From the NCBI GenBank assembly GCA_001931905.2, contig MSJI02000734.1, positions 55,074-119,073 on the forward strand: a stretch of 64,000 nucleotides of DNA, written 5' to 3'. Source of the stretch: Cladosporium sp. IMV 00045 (Eukaryota > Ascomycota > Dothideomycetes > Cladosporiales > Cladosporiaceae). The translations under genes and the position numbers were made by a program. Position 1 is the stretch's first letter. Every line of letters starts with the position of its first letter. The notes below the pieces were generated by a model. It was not told the DNA's origin. It was given only the letters and a program-made list of their open reading frames with translations, and searched no databases. Below are positions 52,430 to 63,307 of this stretch, one piece after another.

Positions 52430-55400
52430 ATGCTGTCCACGAGCCTCCAACACCATCCCGTCCATTTTGGCAGCCCTAACATGGCGATGCATCATCCTCA
52501 CATACCGCAACAACAGATGCAGAGCGGACTGGACACGCTCGCGGAGAGCTCGCAGTACGCGCTGCAGCAGATGCATCGCCAGCAACAGCAGCAACTACCG
52601 CAACCACAACCTCCACATGGTGTACCTGGCCTGAACGGCGACAGACCACCCGTCAAACACCGCCAAAGCTTCGGTGCTGAAAGCATGAATAGCTCAACTC
52701 AGGGCGAAAAGAAGACTGGCCGCAGTGCCAGCAGCGGGCAGCCGGTGAGACGACGTATCAGCCGAGCGTGCGACCAGTGTAACCAACTTCGAACCAAATG
52801 CGATGGAAAATCACCCTGCGCACACTGTACGGAATTTGGACTGACTTGCGAATACGTGCGCGAGCGCAAGAAACGTGGCAAGGCCTCGCGAAAGGACATC
52901 GCAGCCCAACAGGCTTCCGCCACCACGAATCAAGACGAAGTCGGAGGTGGCGCTGACGGCAAAGATGCCAGCCCCAAATCAATCAACGACCAATCTTCCG
53001 ACGAGCAAAGCGTCGAACCCAAGGATAGACCACAGCAAGGACTCAAGCGACGAAGGTCCAGCACTAATTTCCCACCGCCGCAATTGCCTCCACCGCGATC
53101 TGGTAGCATCAACACGGCTGAAGCAATGCACAACCTGCCAAGTCTTGAACAGGGTGGCTCTGTTACCATCCAACCAGTAGCTGATCAACAAAGGCAGCAA
53201 CCTCGACATATGTCCATTGACCAGCAAACACCTGGCATGCCTTTACCGACGCCCCAACTACCTCGAGTGGGGATGTCGGATCGCAACATCATGGGAGACT
53301 ATGGCTCTATCGACGACTACCACCGAAGCATGATCCACCCGGGTGCGCCAGTCACCGGACACAACATTCTCCACAGTGGCGCGACAGCAATGCCGAACTC
53401 CATGATACAAGGCGGGACTATCACCGGGTACCCAGAAAGCCATTACGCCGTTCCATCGCCTGGAAGCCAGAATGGCATGACGAACACGCAGTTCCGAATG
53501 GGCGAGTCCCCAATGTCAGCCGGCTTCCTAGGCCAATCGCCCGTAGCTGGCTCACCAGGCTGGATGTCACTGCCATCGCCTACAAACAACCTATATCCCC
53601 ACATGCAACACACCCAGAGTCATCAGATGCTTCGATATCCTGTCCTACGCCCCATCCTACCGCATATTGCCGCCATCATTCCCGTGAGCCTTGCGTGCGA
53701 TCTTCTCGAGCTCTACTTTTCCAGCACAACCTCAGCCTTCATGCAGCCGCAATCACCTTATATCCTCGGCTACGTCTTCCGCAAACGGTCTTTCCTGAGG
53801 CCACACAACCCCAGAATCTGCAGCCCAGCTCTATTGGCAAGCATGCTCTGGGTGGCTGCGCAGACTAGCGAATCCGCATTCCTGACCTCTCCTCCCACCG
53901 CACGCGGCAAGATCTGCCAGAAACTACTCGAGCTGACCGTCGGACTTCTCAAACCGCTCATCCACACCTCCAGCGACTCGAGGACAGCAGCCTACGGCGG
54001 GAACTCGGTCGTGAACGGTGTAGCGCTCGGTGGCTTTGGCGTTTCAATGCCATCCACCGTGCACGACATGGAAGGCGGCTCACCAGGAGCCACAGGCGCG
54101 TTGGACGACGTAGCGACCTATATCCACTTGGCTACCGTCGTGTCTGCCAGCGAATACAAGGCCGCAAGCCTAAGGTGGTGGAATGCAGCTTGGACATTGG
54201 CAAGAGAATTGAAGCTTGGCAGGGAATTGCCTCCCAACGCCGATACCGCTCCCACGGCTGATGGCACGGAAGGCTCAGGAGACGGGACTGGGGAACATGA
54301 TGGTATGGCCATGAATGGACAGCCTCCAACCAACGGCGCCCCGCCCGGCATGTTCGGTCAGCCAACGCCGGCTGGAGTGTATTCTGAAGAAGAACGAGAA
54401 GAGCGTCGCCGAATCTGGTGGCTTTTGTATACCGTCGACAGACATCTGGCGCTTTGCTACAACCGTCCGCTGTTTTTGCTGGATGTTGAATGCGATGGAC
54501 TGCTGCAACCAGAACATGACGGAATCTGGCAGGCTGGCGAATACTACCCTGGAGAAGGCCACCACGAGTCAACATATTTTCGGAGACGAGGACCAACTTT
54601 CGAATGTACCGGTCATACGATCTTTGGCTACTTCCTCCCTCTCATGACTATCATGGGGGAGATTGCAGACCTCAACCACGCACGCAACCATCCCCGGTTT
54701 GGTCTTCGGTTTCGCAATCCTGGCGACTGGGACGACCACGCAGTCGAGATCAGCCAGCAGCTGGAAGCATACGGTCGAAGTCTAAAGGAGTTTGAGGCCC
54801 GGTATCTGACCCCAGCGCCTCCCGCTGAGCCCAAAATTAGCGCAGACGGCCAGCAGCATGCAGAAGGCGGCCTCCATGATGCAACTACTCCGTCAGTACG
54901 TTCTGTCGGTACGAACAACTCTGCCCAGCGCATTACAGAATCTCAGCTGCAGACGAAGATTGTAGTTGCTTATGGGACTCACCTCATGCATACGCTACAC
55001 ATTCTTCTCAACGGCAAATGGGATCCCATCTCTCTACTCGACGACAACGACCTCTGGATCTCCTCGCAAGGCTTCATTTCAGCGACATCGCACGCCGTTT
55101 CCGCTGCCGAGGCAATCAACGACATTCTCGAACACGATCCCGACCTCAGCTTCATGCCCTTCTTCTTCGGCATCTACCTGCTCCAAGGCAGCTTCCTCCT
55201 TCTGTTGATAGCAGATAAACTCCAAGGCGAAGCTAGCCCCAGCGTGGTCAAAGCGTGCGAGACGATCGTTCGCGCCCACGAGGCTTGTGTCGTCACGCTC
55301 AGCACTGAGTATCAGGTAAGACAGGATTGCTGACTGAGATAATCACGTTCGCTTCGAAACTAACCCATCTCACAGAGAAGCTTTCGCAAAGTGATGCGCT

Positions 55401-55519
55401 CCGCCCTCTCGCAAGTGCGCGGCAGAGTGCCTGAGGACTTTGGCGAGAGCCAGAGGCGCCGGCGTGAAGTTCTCTCTCACTACAGATGGTCCGGTGACGG
55501 TACGGGCCTTGCTTTGTAA
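52430..55519 (+). CDS. XLNR: Xylanolytic/cellulolytic transcriptional activator XlnR (Xyr1)
   Basis: Zn2Cys6 master activator of xylanase, many cellulase and D-xylose catabolic genes. Exons 52430-55315 and 55376-55519 (60-nt intron) give 1009 aa. The start is ATG 52430 ([10 protein letters not shown]). The Gln-rich N-terminus is followed by [20 protein letters not shown] (first Cys about residue 114) and the hallmark [20 protein letters not shown]. The regulatory part shows [93 protein letters not shown] and [20 protein letters not shown]. The last exon encodes [20 protein letters not shown] and ends [11 protein letters not shown]. The intron sits inside the TEYQ-RSF sequence. Full-length and intact. 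Confidence 0.96.
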
Positions 55520-56044
55520 AGCATGAGAGAAAAGCATGTCTCGCCATGGTATTCAGGGAAACTCGCAAGCGAAACTCCTTTGGCCTGACCAGCGTTGCTG
55601 GTGACGTATGAACGAATGCTGGCAATTCCTTCATGCATGGGGTTTGTTCCACCCTCTTCGGCCCACGACAAACAAAAGATGGAAATGATAAGGGGACATA
55701 TGGCGTGTATGGCTAATGTCGGGAATCTTGGCGGTGTTTGTGAGATACCCTTTAAACCTTGTTGATTTTGTACTCATTGTAATTTTTGGAAGCATGAATA
55801 TGTTCACAGCATGCAAAAATCGCTTCAAACATGTAACCATCCGCATATCGAGATGCTCGACATGAGCTCGCCTCCGCCAATAGTATCTCCAGGTCACACT
55901 ACTGTTCGTACTTATAGGTGCCTTCCGTCGCTCTAACACCCACGGAGAAAGCGTGCTATTCGCCTTCACAAAGCATCACCAGCAGGTTTCTTCGAAAGTT
56001 CTCTCCCGCAGCCATCCTCAGCCTCACCACCTACCTCATAGTCC
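55520..56044. other. Intergenic, convergent 3' flanks
   Basis: 525 bp between the XLNR and RBR stop codons. Moderately AT-rich around 55740-55810, consistent with polyadenylation regions. No gene. Confidence 0.4.
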
Positions 56045-57132
56045 CTAGTCTTCCTCGGAGTGGAGGCGTCGCGGGTGATATCTGCACGAAGACACGTGCG
56101 CCAGATTCCCAATGATGAAGATGCCGCGATTCCCCCAATAAGGCGCGAAGCAGTCCCAACAGAACTCATGACGACACTTCCGACCTGTGAGAGACCATCA
56201 TCAGCACCGTCGTACGATCCAGTGACAAGAAGTAAGATAAGGAGGGGGTAACTCACAAGTAACATGATCACAGCCGGCGAATTTGTCGATGTTAACACCG
56301 CACTCTGGACAGGGGCGAGACATCTTCTTGACAGCCTCAGCGGAAGCCGTTTCCTCTTCCACACGGCGTTTGGCAGCGCTTTCTTCCTCTTCGACGGCGC
56401 GCTGCTTGGCTTCCTGATACTCGTCGCAAGTTTGGTCTTCATGGAATGGCACGTCGCAGAGGAGACAGTGGCGGGTGTTGCATTTCTGGCAGCAGAAAAT
56501 GTTGCCGTCGTCTTTGACGAACAATGCACCTGTATTCTATCTCTCGTTAATGCCAAACGATCGATCTTGAGCTGCTACCATCTGACTCGGACTCACCCCA
56601 CGAGCATTTGGCATTGGGACACGCGCGATATTCCTCTTCCTTGTCCAGGCATTCCTTCAGGCTTTTCTTAACGTATCTGCGCAAATCCCGAACGTCAGAA
56701 CAGCGTGTTTTCGAATCTTACCAAACAGCAAAGCCGCAATACTCACTTGTTATAATCGCATTCAGAAGCCAACCTGCGAATCTCAGCATCGTCGAGAAAC
56801 TTGTCACATTGAGGACAAGCGACAGCTTCAACGCCGTTACTTCGAATCTCGGATTTGAGGTGGTCTCTCCAGCACTTGAAGCAGAATTGAGATGCGTGTC
56901 CACGTCTTGCGTCAGTGGAGTGAGGGAGCTTGGGAAACTGGTTCTTAGCAACGTCGTTCATGCAGACGATGCATTCAGCGCGGGAGATCTTGCGCTTTTT
57001 GGGCGCAGAGGAGTTGTCGGCGTCTCCATCGTGTTGCGGTCTCTGTGTGGTGCTATCGTCCTCGTCAACTGTCAAATCGACGACCTCTTCGGTAAGAGGG
57101 CGTTTCTCGGGTGGTCTCGAGGGCGCTTCCAT
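56045..57132 (-). CDS. RBR-type E3 ubiquitin ligase (RING-IBR-RING)
   Basis: Four exons (57132-56747, 56676-56597, 56529-56257, 56184-56045; introns of 70, 67 and 72 nt) give 292 aa from ATG 57132 (MEAPSRPPEKRPL). The N-terminus has an acidic VVDLTVDEDD (SUMO-interaction-like) and basic PKKRKIS. RING1: CIVCMND, SQFCFKCWRDHL, CPQCDKFLDDAEIRR. IBR: CPNAKCSWGALFVK, FCCQKCNTRHCLLCDVPFHE, then a Glu/Ala coiled stretch. RING2: RPCPECGVNIDKFAGCDHVT followed by CRKCRHEFCWDCFAPYWG. The Cys of HVTC is the expected thioester-forming residue. The first intron splits a Lys codon in phase 2 before YVKK, exactly as in the two related genes of this window. Start, phases and the TAG stop agree. Confidence 0.9.
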
Positions 57133-57726
57133 GGTGTTTGATTGAATGTTGAGGAAAAAAGGACTCGAAGGCGGAAGTAGGTCATGATGAGAGGAGGTGG
57201 TGGTAGGGATAACACGTGAGAAGTGAACGAGAGGAACTTTCATGTGTCAGTTCATGTGAAGTTTTGCGTCGAGATCAAATATGTTTCTCGAAAAGGCATG
57301 TGAACGATTCTTCAATCGATTCGACAGTAGTTTCGATGGTGAAGACATAAGATTCTGGTTGGAGTAAAGTTGCATAGATCGTCGGCGCCCGGGAAGTCTT
57401 GAGGGCATGCGAGAAATGGTTCACTTATAGGGATTAGAAAGTTACTTTTGTTTCAGTGGAACAGTCGTCGATTCAAGATCAGGAGGCGTTGTAAAGTTGC
57501 ATTGATGACTTTGAGAAACTGGATGGATAAATAAAGATCGCAAGGGGAGAGCGATTCACTTACACGCATAACCCACCTTTACAGGATATTTTGCCAAAGG
57601 CTATTGAGCCAGCTTTTGCTCAGAGATTTTCGTTTTCATTAACATTAGAATAGTCGAAATACCAGGGGTCTTGACGTCCATCGAAGCTTAAACATTCGGT
57701 AAATCCCCACCTTCACTTTTTTTTTT
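57133..57726. other. Intergenic
   Basis: 594 bp between the RBR start and the stop of the dehydrogenase gene, both on minus. Contains the RBR promoter. A T11 tract lies near 57716-57726. No gene. Confidence 0.4.
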
Positions 57727-58594
57727 CTACCACGGCTGAATCGACGTGGCACGGATGACCTTGCCTTGGTCGTCGTCTCGCTTACCCTCAACGACGTCCT
57801 TGATGAAGTTTCCACCTTCGGAGGGATCAAGGGCACCCATCTGGACTGGAATTAGCACAGATCCTTTGATAATGATGAGACTTCCTCACCTTCTTGAGCT
57901 GCTCCGGGCCAATGCCAGCCAATCCAGTGGCAAGGAAACCAGGAGAAATAGCAAACACCTTGACTCCATCATTCTTCAGCGTCTTCGCCCATTCGCGCAT
58001 GAGCATGTTCAATCCAGTCTTCGAGCTGCGATATGAAACGACCGGGTTCGCAAGGGGTGGCTTCGGCCAGCCAGCGTCAGGAGAGGCGTTCAAGCGCGCG
58101 AGAGGCGGGTAGTCGAATTTCTCGGTCTCCGTGAGAGCAGATGTACCGCTCGTGACGAACATAAGGCGCGGCTGGGAGGACTTCAGGAGTAGCGGAATGA
58201 ATTCGTTTGTCATAACGTGTGTGCCGGCCACGTTGACGTCCCATGAGGCATTGAATGCTTCGCGGACGGTCATCTTGCCCTGAGAGGCGGCGAAGTCGAA
58301 GTTGGCGCCGGCGTTGTTGATGAGCACGTCGACTCTTCCATATTGCTTGCCAACGTGTTCGAAAGCCTGGCTGATGGAGTCGTCAGACGAGATGTCGATT
58401 TGGAGGGTGATGAGGTTGCTCTTGCTGGTCGAGATTTCCTGCTTGACCGAAGCGATGGCAGTTTCAGCATTGTCAACAGACCGGCTGCCGACAATGATCT
58501 CGTAGGCGCCATCTGACTTGTACAGAGCCTTGACGACCTCAAGGCCGAGACCTTGGTTAGCGCCGGTGATGAGGATAACCTGCTTGTCTGACAT
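57727..58594 (-). CDS. Short-chain dehydrogenase/reductase
   Basis: NAD(P)-dependent oxidoreductase of the classical SDR family; substrate unknown. Exons 58594-57890 and 57840-57727 (49-nt intron) give 272 aa. Seen: cofactor motif TGANQGLGLEV near residue 10, NNAGANFD near 93, the catalytic Ser in MFVTSGTSAL, and VSYRSSKTGLNMLMREWAK with Tyr and Lys arranged YxxxK. This is followed by VFAISPGFLATGLAG. After splicing the C-terminus is MGALDPSEGGNFIKDVVEG and ends SIQPW. Start ATG 58594 gives MSDKQVILITGANQ at the usual distance from the Rossmann motif. Divergent from the ketopantoate-reductase-like gene. Confidence 0.92.
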
Positions 58595-59178
58595 TGTGCA
58601 ATGCAATGATTCTCGAGATGTTGTGATGGTCGGATGCTTCTATCATTCCAGCTAACGAGGACGTCTCAGCCTTGCATTTATAGCTTGCTGCGCTTGAGGT
58701 CGAATCACTTAAACCCGTCGTTAAGACCGCGAACATTGATTGACTGCCACTTTGAGAAGCTCAGCACAGTGCGCATGTTAGCCTGGGTCACGGTTCAATT
58801 GGTCTAGAAACATCATTGAAGCTACCGGTAGCCACTCAATTGCGCCACATCCTAGCAGGAGGTCATGTACTGGGAGGAAGTGTGGTAAAGCCCGGGCCCG
58901 AAATTCCGACTGGAGTGAGAGGAGGGAGCTGAAATGGAGATGACGAAATCGAGAACTCTAAAACTGTAAATCAGCATCAGCTTGCCGACTCCACCAGCAG
59001 TACGTACGCCATTACGTTCAAACTGGTCGTTCAGAGATCGGATCTCAAGATGCGCGAAATATCGTTATTTGTGTGACGGTCCAGTGTGACCAGTTGAAAG
59101 ATACCCGCATGTGAACCAACACTTGCTCCAAAGTCAAATCGGTGAATGCAACAGGTTCGACCAACTCATTGAGCAGAA
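58595..59178. promoter_or_regulatory. Divergent promoter region SDR / ketopantoate-reductase-like
   Basis: 584 bp between two divergent oxidoreductase genes, without coding frames. TTATAGC near 58679 could act as a TATA element for the SDR gene. Co-regulation is inferred only from arrangement. Confidence 0.4.
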
Positions 59179-60162
59179 ATGACCAAGGTTCTTGTCTTTG
59201 GAGCCGGCGGGGTCGGATGCATTTATGCTCTGATCCTCTGGAAAGCTGGCGTCGAGGTCACCGCAGTCTGTCGCAGCAATTACAACCATATCAACAGCAA
59301 TGGGATAACCGTTCGATCGAAGAAATGGGGCACATGTCTTGCCCGTCCAAACGCAGTGCGTACGACAGAGGAAGCAGTACAATACGGCCCTTTCGACTAT
59401 GTACTTGTCTGCAGCAAAGCCTTCCCAAACACCGCAAAGCTCATCCGAGCAGCCGTCACCGAGGACGCTGCAATCGTGCTCGCCCAAAATGGGATTGGCA
59501 TTGAAGCCGAATATGCAGTCGCTTACGCAAACAACACCATCATTTCCGGCGCAGTCTACTTGCCCACAACACAAGTCGAGCCGGGCATCATCGAACACGG
59601 AACGCCACTAGAGCGATTCGAAGTTGGCACCTATCCCGCCAAAGCCGACGCAGAAGCAAAAGGCAAAGTCGACACATTGGGTGAGATGTTCAAAGCTGGT
59701 GATGGTACTTGCGTGCCCTACGACGATATCCAGGGTCAACGCTGGTATAAGCTCGCTTTGAACGCTGCTTTCAACCCGATCACGGCTTTGACTCTCTGTG
59801 ACGATGCGAACTTCCTGCGATCGTCCGAGGGCGCACTGAAAGTGGTCAAAGATGTGATGTGGGAAGTTGGAGCCATCGCGAAGGCACATGGGTATGATGT
59901 TATCCACCAGGAGAGTATCGATCAGCAGACAGCGCGACACGAGGAAAGGCTCATTACTGGTGGGAAAGAGCCTAGCATGCTGGTCGATGTGAGGCATGAG
60001 CGACCGGTGGAAGTCGAGGCGATTCTTGGGAACGCAGTTAGACTGGCGAAGGTGAAGAAGGTCAACGTGCCGTTTTTAAGCATGTTGTACACTTTGACCA
60101 AGGCAAGAAACTTTTCTATCACCCAGGACGGTGGGTGGAAACCTATAGCCAGAGTGTGTTGA
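59179..60162 (+). CDS. Ketopantoate reductase-like (PanE/ApbA family) protein
   Basis: NADPH-dependent 2-oxoacid reductase family. True ketopantoate reductase makes pantoate for pantothenate/CoA synthesis, but fungi have several paralogs with other roles. Single exon, 327 aa. Seen: nucleotide motif VLVFGAGGVGCIYALIL at residues 4-20, CRSNYNHINSNGITVRSKKW, DYVLVCSKAFPNTAKLI (the catalytic-Lys region, SKAF), LAQNGIGIEAEYA, RWYKLALNAAFNPITALTL (Lys/Asn of the C-terminal domain) and SMLVDVRHERPVEVEAILGN. Both Rossmann and 6PGDH-like C-terminal domains are complete and of usual length. Confidence 0.9.
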   Translation: MTKVLVFGAGGVGCIYALILWKAGVEVTAVCRSNYNHINSNGITVRSKKWGTCLARPNAVRTTEEAVQYGPFDYVLVCSKAFPNTAKLIRAAVTEDAAIVLAQNGIGIEAEYAVAYANNTIISGAVYLPTTQVEPGIIEHGTPLERFEVGTYPAKADAEAKGKVDTLGEMFKAGDGTCVPYDDIQGQRWYKLALNAAFNPITALTLCDDANFLRSSEGALKVVKDVMWEVGAIAKAHGYDVIHQESIDQQTARHEERLITGGKEPSMLVDVRHERPVEVEAILGNAVRLAKVKKVNVPFLSMLYTLTKARNFSITQDGGWKPIARVC

Positions 60163-60388
60163 ATGCCAATCTTGCTTGATCCACATGGATAACGTACTGA
60201 AGCAGGATTACTCTATGAGCGAGCCTTGTCTCTTTCAGACGTAATTCGCTATATTGCTCACCAACAATCATGTTCGTTTACGGTTCAAACATATGTCAAA
60301 AGACCTCACATTCCATTCATTCAATGGCAGAGGTTCCAGGTCTGAGCCAATGCTTATATTGGGCATGAGCCAAATAGTTTCCAATAAA

Positions 60389-60482
60389 GCATTGGTGGTT
60401 TAGTGGTAAAATTAGCCGTTGCCATCAGAAGTCCAGCACTTCAGATGTCGGCTAGCCCCGGGTTCGATTCCCGGCCGATGCA
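60389..60482 (+). tRNA. tRNA-Gly(GCC): tRNA-Gly(GCC) with a 23-nt intron
   Basis: Complete cloverleaf: acceptor GCATTGG/CCGATGC (one G-U), A box TGGTTTAGTGG, anticodon stem AGCCG/CGGCT, loop TTGCCAT, B box GGTTCGATTCC inside the T arm CCGGG/CCCGG, discriminator A at 60482. The anticodon GCC is at 60421-60423. An intron of 23 nt (60425-60447) sits at the canonical position one base 3' of the anticodon. It would be removed by the SEN complex, of which SEN34 is encoded at 45232-46272. Confidence 0.95.
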
Positions 60483-60487
60483 TTTTT
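60483..60487 (+). terminator. RNA polymerase III terminator
   Basis: TTTTT immediately after the discriminator base of the tRNA-Gly gene. Confidence 0.85.
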
Positions 60488-61017
60488 GCTCGTCCTGCAC
60501 ACTGGACAGGTCGATTTGCTTTTGGCCCATCTGATGAAATAGACGAGCTGTTCGACGCTGTGCCGGGAGCTGCGAAACTGCTTCGTCTGGGGTCGGAGAG
60601 GATTGTGGATGTTCCGGCTGAATGCGCCAGACACTGCTTGCGCGACCCTAGCATTGCGGAGTAAGAGGCATTTGTCCCATTTAAATAATCAATTGAGGAG
60701 ACCATTCGCTTGATGGATAAATTATTCATGATTAAACGAATATTGGACCAGAAGAACAAGGATGTGAAGTTCTGGAAGACTGGACCCCCCCAGGTGCGAC
60801 TTCATGCGATGACGTCAGCGCTTGCCCATTGAAGCTGCGTCTCCCGACCAACCACCTGCGATCCCTTACGAAGGTCATCCACCTCCAACATCCTACCACG
60901 CACGAGCCTCACCATCTAGACCTTTTACCTCCGCAGAATTAGCCAAACACACTTCCTCGACAGAGACTACACAAACATCAACAAGCATACCTACCAAATC
61001 AACAGCGCTCGCCCACC
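60488..61017. other. Intergenic with a possible coding remnant
   Basis: Bases 60500-60664 form an open frame without its own ATG (the in-frame start lies inside the tRNA) that reads DEIDELFDAVPGAAKLLRLG and IVDVPAECARHCLRDPSIAE. It could be a gene fragment or chance. The rest is the CDM1 promoter. Confidence 0.35.
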
Positions 61018-61823
61018 ATGCCGCCCAAACGCCGTTCCACCACCCGCACAGCATCCAACCCCCAACAACAGCAAAGCACCCTCTCATTCAACGGCAAATC
61101 CAGCCGCGTCACCAAAACCCAACAAAAACCCCAGCAAGGCAAAGAGCTCGACGCCCAAAAGAAAGAGCTCCTCCTCGACTCCGCCGCCCAAACCACCGAA
61201 ATAGATCATCCCTCCCCCTCAGAGCCAACGACAGCCGACAAAGCGATCTCCCAGCAAGCCGACGTCGAAGCTCGCGCATTGAGCGCGGCGTCCAACACAA
61301 AAGCAAAGCCCGAAGATGAATCGACCTCCGTCTCCAAGACCGAAGACGTCCTAGGCGGCCGCGCGCAGTCGAGCGACGTCGGCGCGGTGGGCGGTCTCGG
61401 GGGTTCTGGCTGGGTGGGAGACGAAGAAGCGCAGGCGCGCAAAATCACCGATTCGCAGATCAAGAAGTTCTGGCGGGAGAAGGAGAGCGAGCGCTTGGTG
61501 CCGCGGGTGCATCAGGAGGATTTGAGCGTGAGGGAGAAGGTGTTGCGGGAGTGGGATGTTAGTGGGGAGTATGGGGTGAGTTGATTCTGAATTCTCAAAT
61601 CTTGAATTTCTGTGAAGGATTGGTTTGCTAACGTCTTATGTTGTAGCCTTGCATCGGTATCGCCAGACTGAAGCGCTGGAAGCGTGCCAATGTGCTGGGT
61701 CTGAAGCCGCCAATGGAAGTTCTGGCAGTTCTTCTGAAGGAAATGGAGGATAATGAGGACGTAGCGAAGGTGCAGAGGGCTTACGTGGATTCGCTGATGA
61801 GCTCGCGGTTTGTCGAGACGTGA
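61018..61823 (+). CDS. CDM1: DNA polymerase delta subunit 4 (Cdm1/Pol4-type)
   Basis: Small accessory subunit of replicative DNA polymerase delta. Exons 61018-61575 and 61647-61823 (71-nt intron) give 244 aa. The N-terminus is basic and Gln-rich with QQQSTLSFNGKSSRVTK, resembling a PIP-box (QxxxLxF) for PCNA binding. After a low-complexity stretch comes the conserved domain: ITDSQIKKFWREKESERLVP, RVHQEDLSVREKVLREWDVS, GEYG-PCIGIARLKRWKRANV and LGLKPPMEVLAVLLKEMED. The junction between GEYG and PCIG is phase 0 and fits the family exactly. Confidence 0.92.
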
Positions 61824-62263
61824 GCTTGAAGGATAGGTGATGATGTTTCTACGGTCTTTGCTCGCTTTCGCTTTTGCTTGTTTCGATATGCCCTTCTCAC
61901 CGGGATGGTACGAGGGACAATGAGAGATGTTCAGCGTGGAGTTTGGGCGTGATTCTGGGACTCGATTCGCGAATCCCAGTTGGCTTCTTAGCTGTGTACT
62001 AGTACTAAGAGATTGGTTGATTTCTGCATTCGCTGATCCCTTTTTAAGACTGCGTGAAGTCAAACGTCCAAAGCAGTCGTTCTCACCTAAGTGTTGGTCT
62101 GCAGTGAGCTAATTCTTCTTATGCAAACCACGGCTGCGAAGACATCTTGACGAACTCTCAGACTTTAAGCTCTCCACAATCTGCAGTGAAATGCAGAACG
62201 ACATGCGGAACACTCAGCAAGCATGTGTCAAGCGTCATCGGAAGACAACACTCACAACATCAC
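61824..62263. other. Intergenic, convergent 3' flanks
   Basis: 440 bp between the CDM1 and DCS1 stop codons; no gene or repeat seen. Confidence 0.4.
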
Positions 62264-63307
62264 TCAAGTAGACACACCAGGCTCCTTACCCTGCTTCAGC
62301 GGCAGGAAAATCTTGGTCCACAACTCACTAGCTTCACCGACGGTATAAGAAAGCTCGACATCCGCCATGCTCGCATCGTCGCCACCAGCCATAGTTTCCA
62401 ACTGCGAGATGACATTGTCCAACGCAATCGCCTTGCCGACCGCCTGCGTGGCGGAAGGGTCGAGGTTTACGTGCACGACGTGAATGTGGAAGTGGTAATA
62501 CGTTGGTTGATCTAAAGTAATTCCTGTTAGCAAATTCAACTCAATTACCCCCAGTCAGGGATATGGATCGAGCGTACAGTGAATGTAGAACTTGAGCATA
62601 TCATTCTCCACGCCCTCATACAGCCCCTCAACAGCCTTCGTCAGCGTGGCGCGCAAGTGTCTAAGCCAAGGGACGTCTCTCTTCTTGAGATCACGCACGC
62701 TCCAAATATCGCGCCTCTCTACCAAAGCGAGCAAGTGCAAGCCACCGATCGTCGTCCGATCCCAATTCAAGTCGGGCAGTAGTAAGAAATCGTCCTTGGC
62801 GTCAGCCTCTTTGGAACGGTAGAGCACGTTTTCTTGCTCTTTCCGCCCCTCGAGGATGTTAAAGACCCAGTTCAGCTTCCCCTCTTCGCGGTACTGCTGC
62901 ATGTAAGGGCGGATGTGCTTGGCGTAGATTTCGGGTGTTTCGAGGACGACTCGCGATTGTTGGAACGAGTACTTCCTGATGTGGCTGTCTTTGCACGGGT
63001 AGATTAAGTTGATCTTCAAGTCGGGCGGAGTGGGTTGATCGAGAGTTCCGTCCGGGAGCGAGTTGGCCATGTACCAGTGGTAAATGTCGTTGGCGCCCAG
63101 GTTGTTGACGTGCGTGATGAGGCGGGAGAAGGATGAGAGGTAGGATTCATCGTTGCTGAATGCTGATCTTTCGGCGAGTAATAGAGCTGGGTCGCCGCCG
63201 ATTGTGCCTTGGAGAACGGCTCGTCGGCCGCCTTGGTCTTGGTTGAGTAGTTTTTGGAATTTGAAGCGTGTGATTAAGGCGTTTGCCGAAGCTGTGTCGT
63301 CGCCCAT
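62264..63307 (-). CDS. DCS1: Scavenger mRNA decapping enzyme (DcpS/Dcs1)
   Basis: HIT-family pyrophosphatase that hydrolyses capped oligonucleotides or m7GDP left after 3'-5' mRNA decay. Exons 63307-62578 and 62511-62264 (66-nt intron) give 325 aa from ATG 63307 (MGDDTASANALITRF). Seen: INLIYPCKDSHIRKYSFQQ, VVLETPEIYAKHIRPYMQQY, FNILEGRKEQENVLYRS and FLLLPDLNWDRTTIGGLHLL, then the splice junction FYIH-YQPTYY leading into the histidine triad HFHIHVVHVN. An apparent stop in unspliced sequence (DPYP*) is intronic. The triad and length are normal, so the enzyme is predicted active. Divergent from KEI1. Confidence 0.94.
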
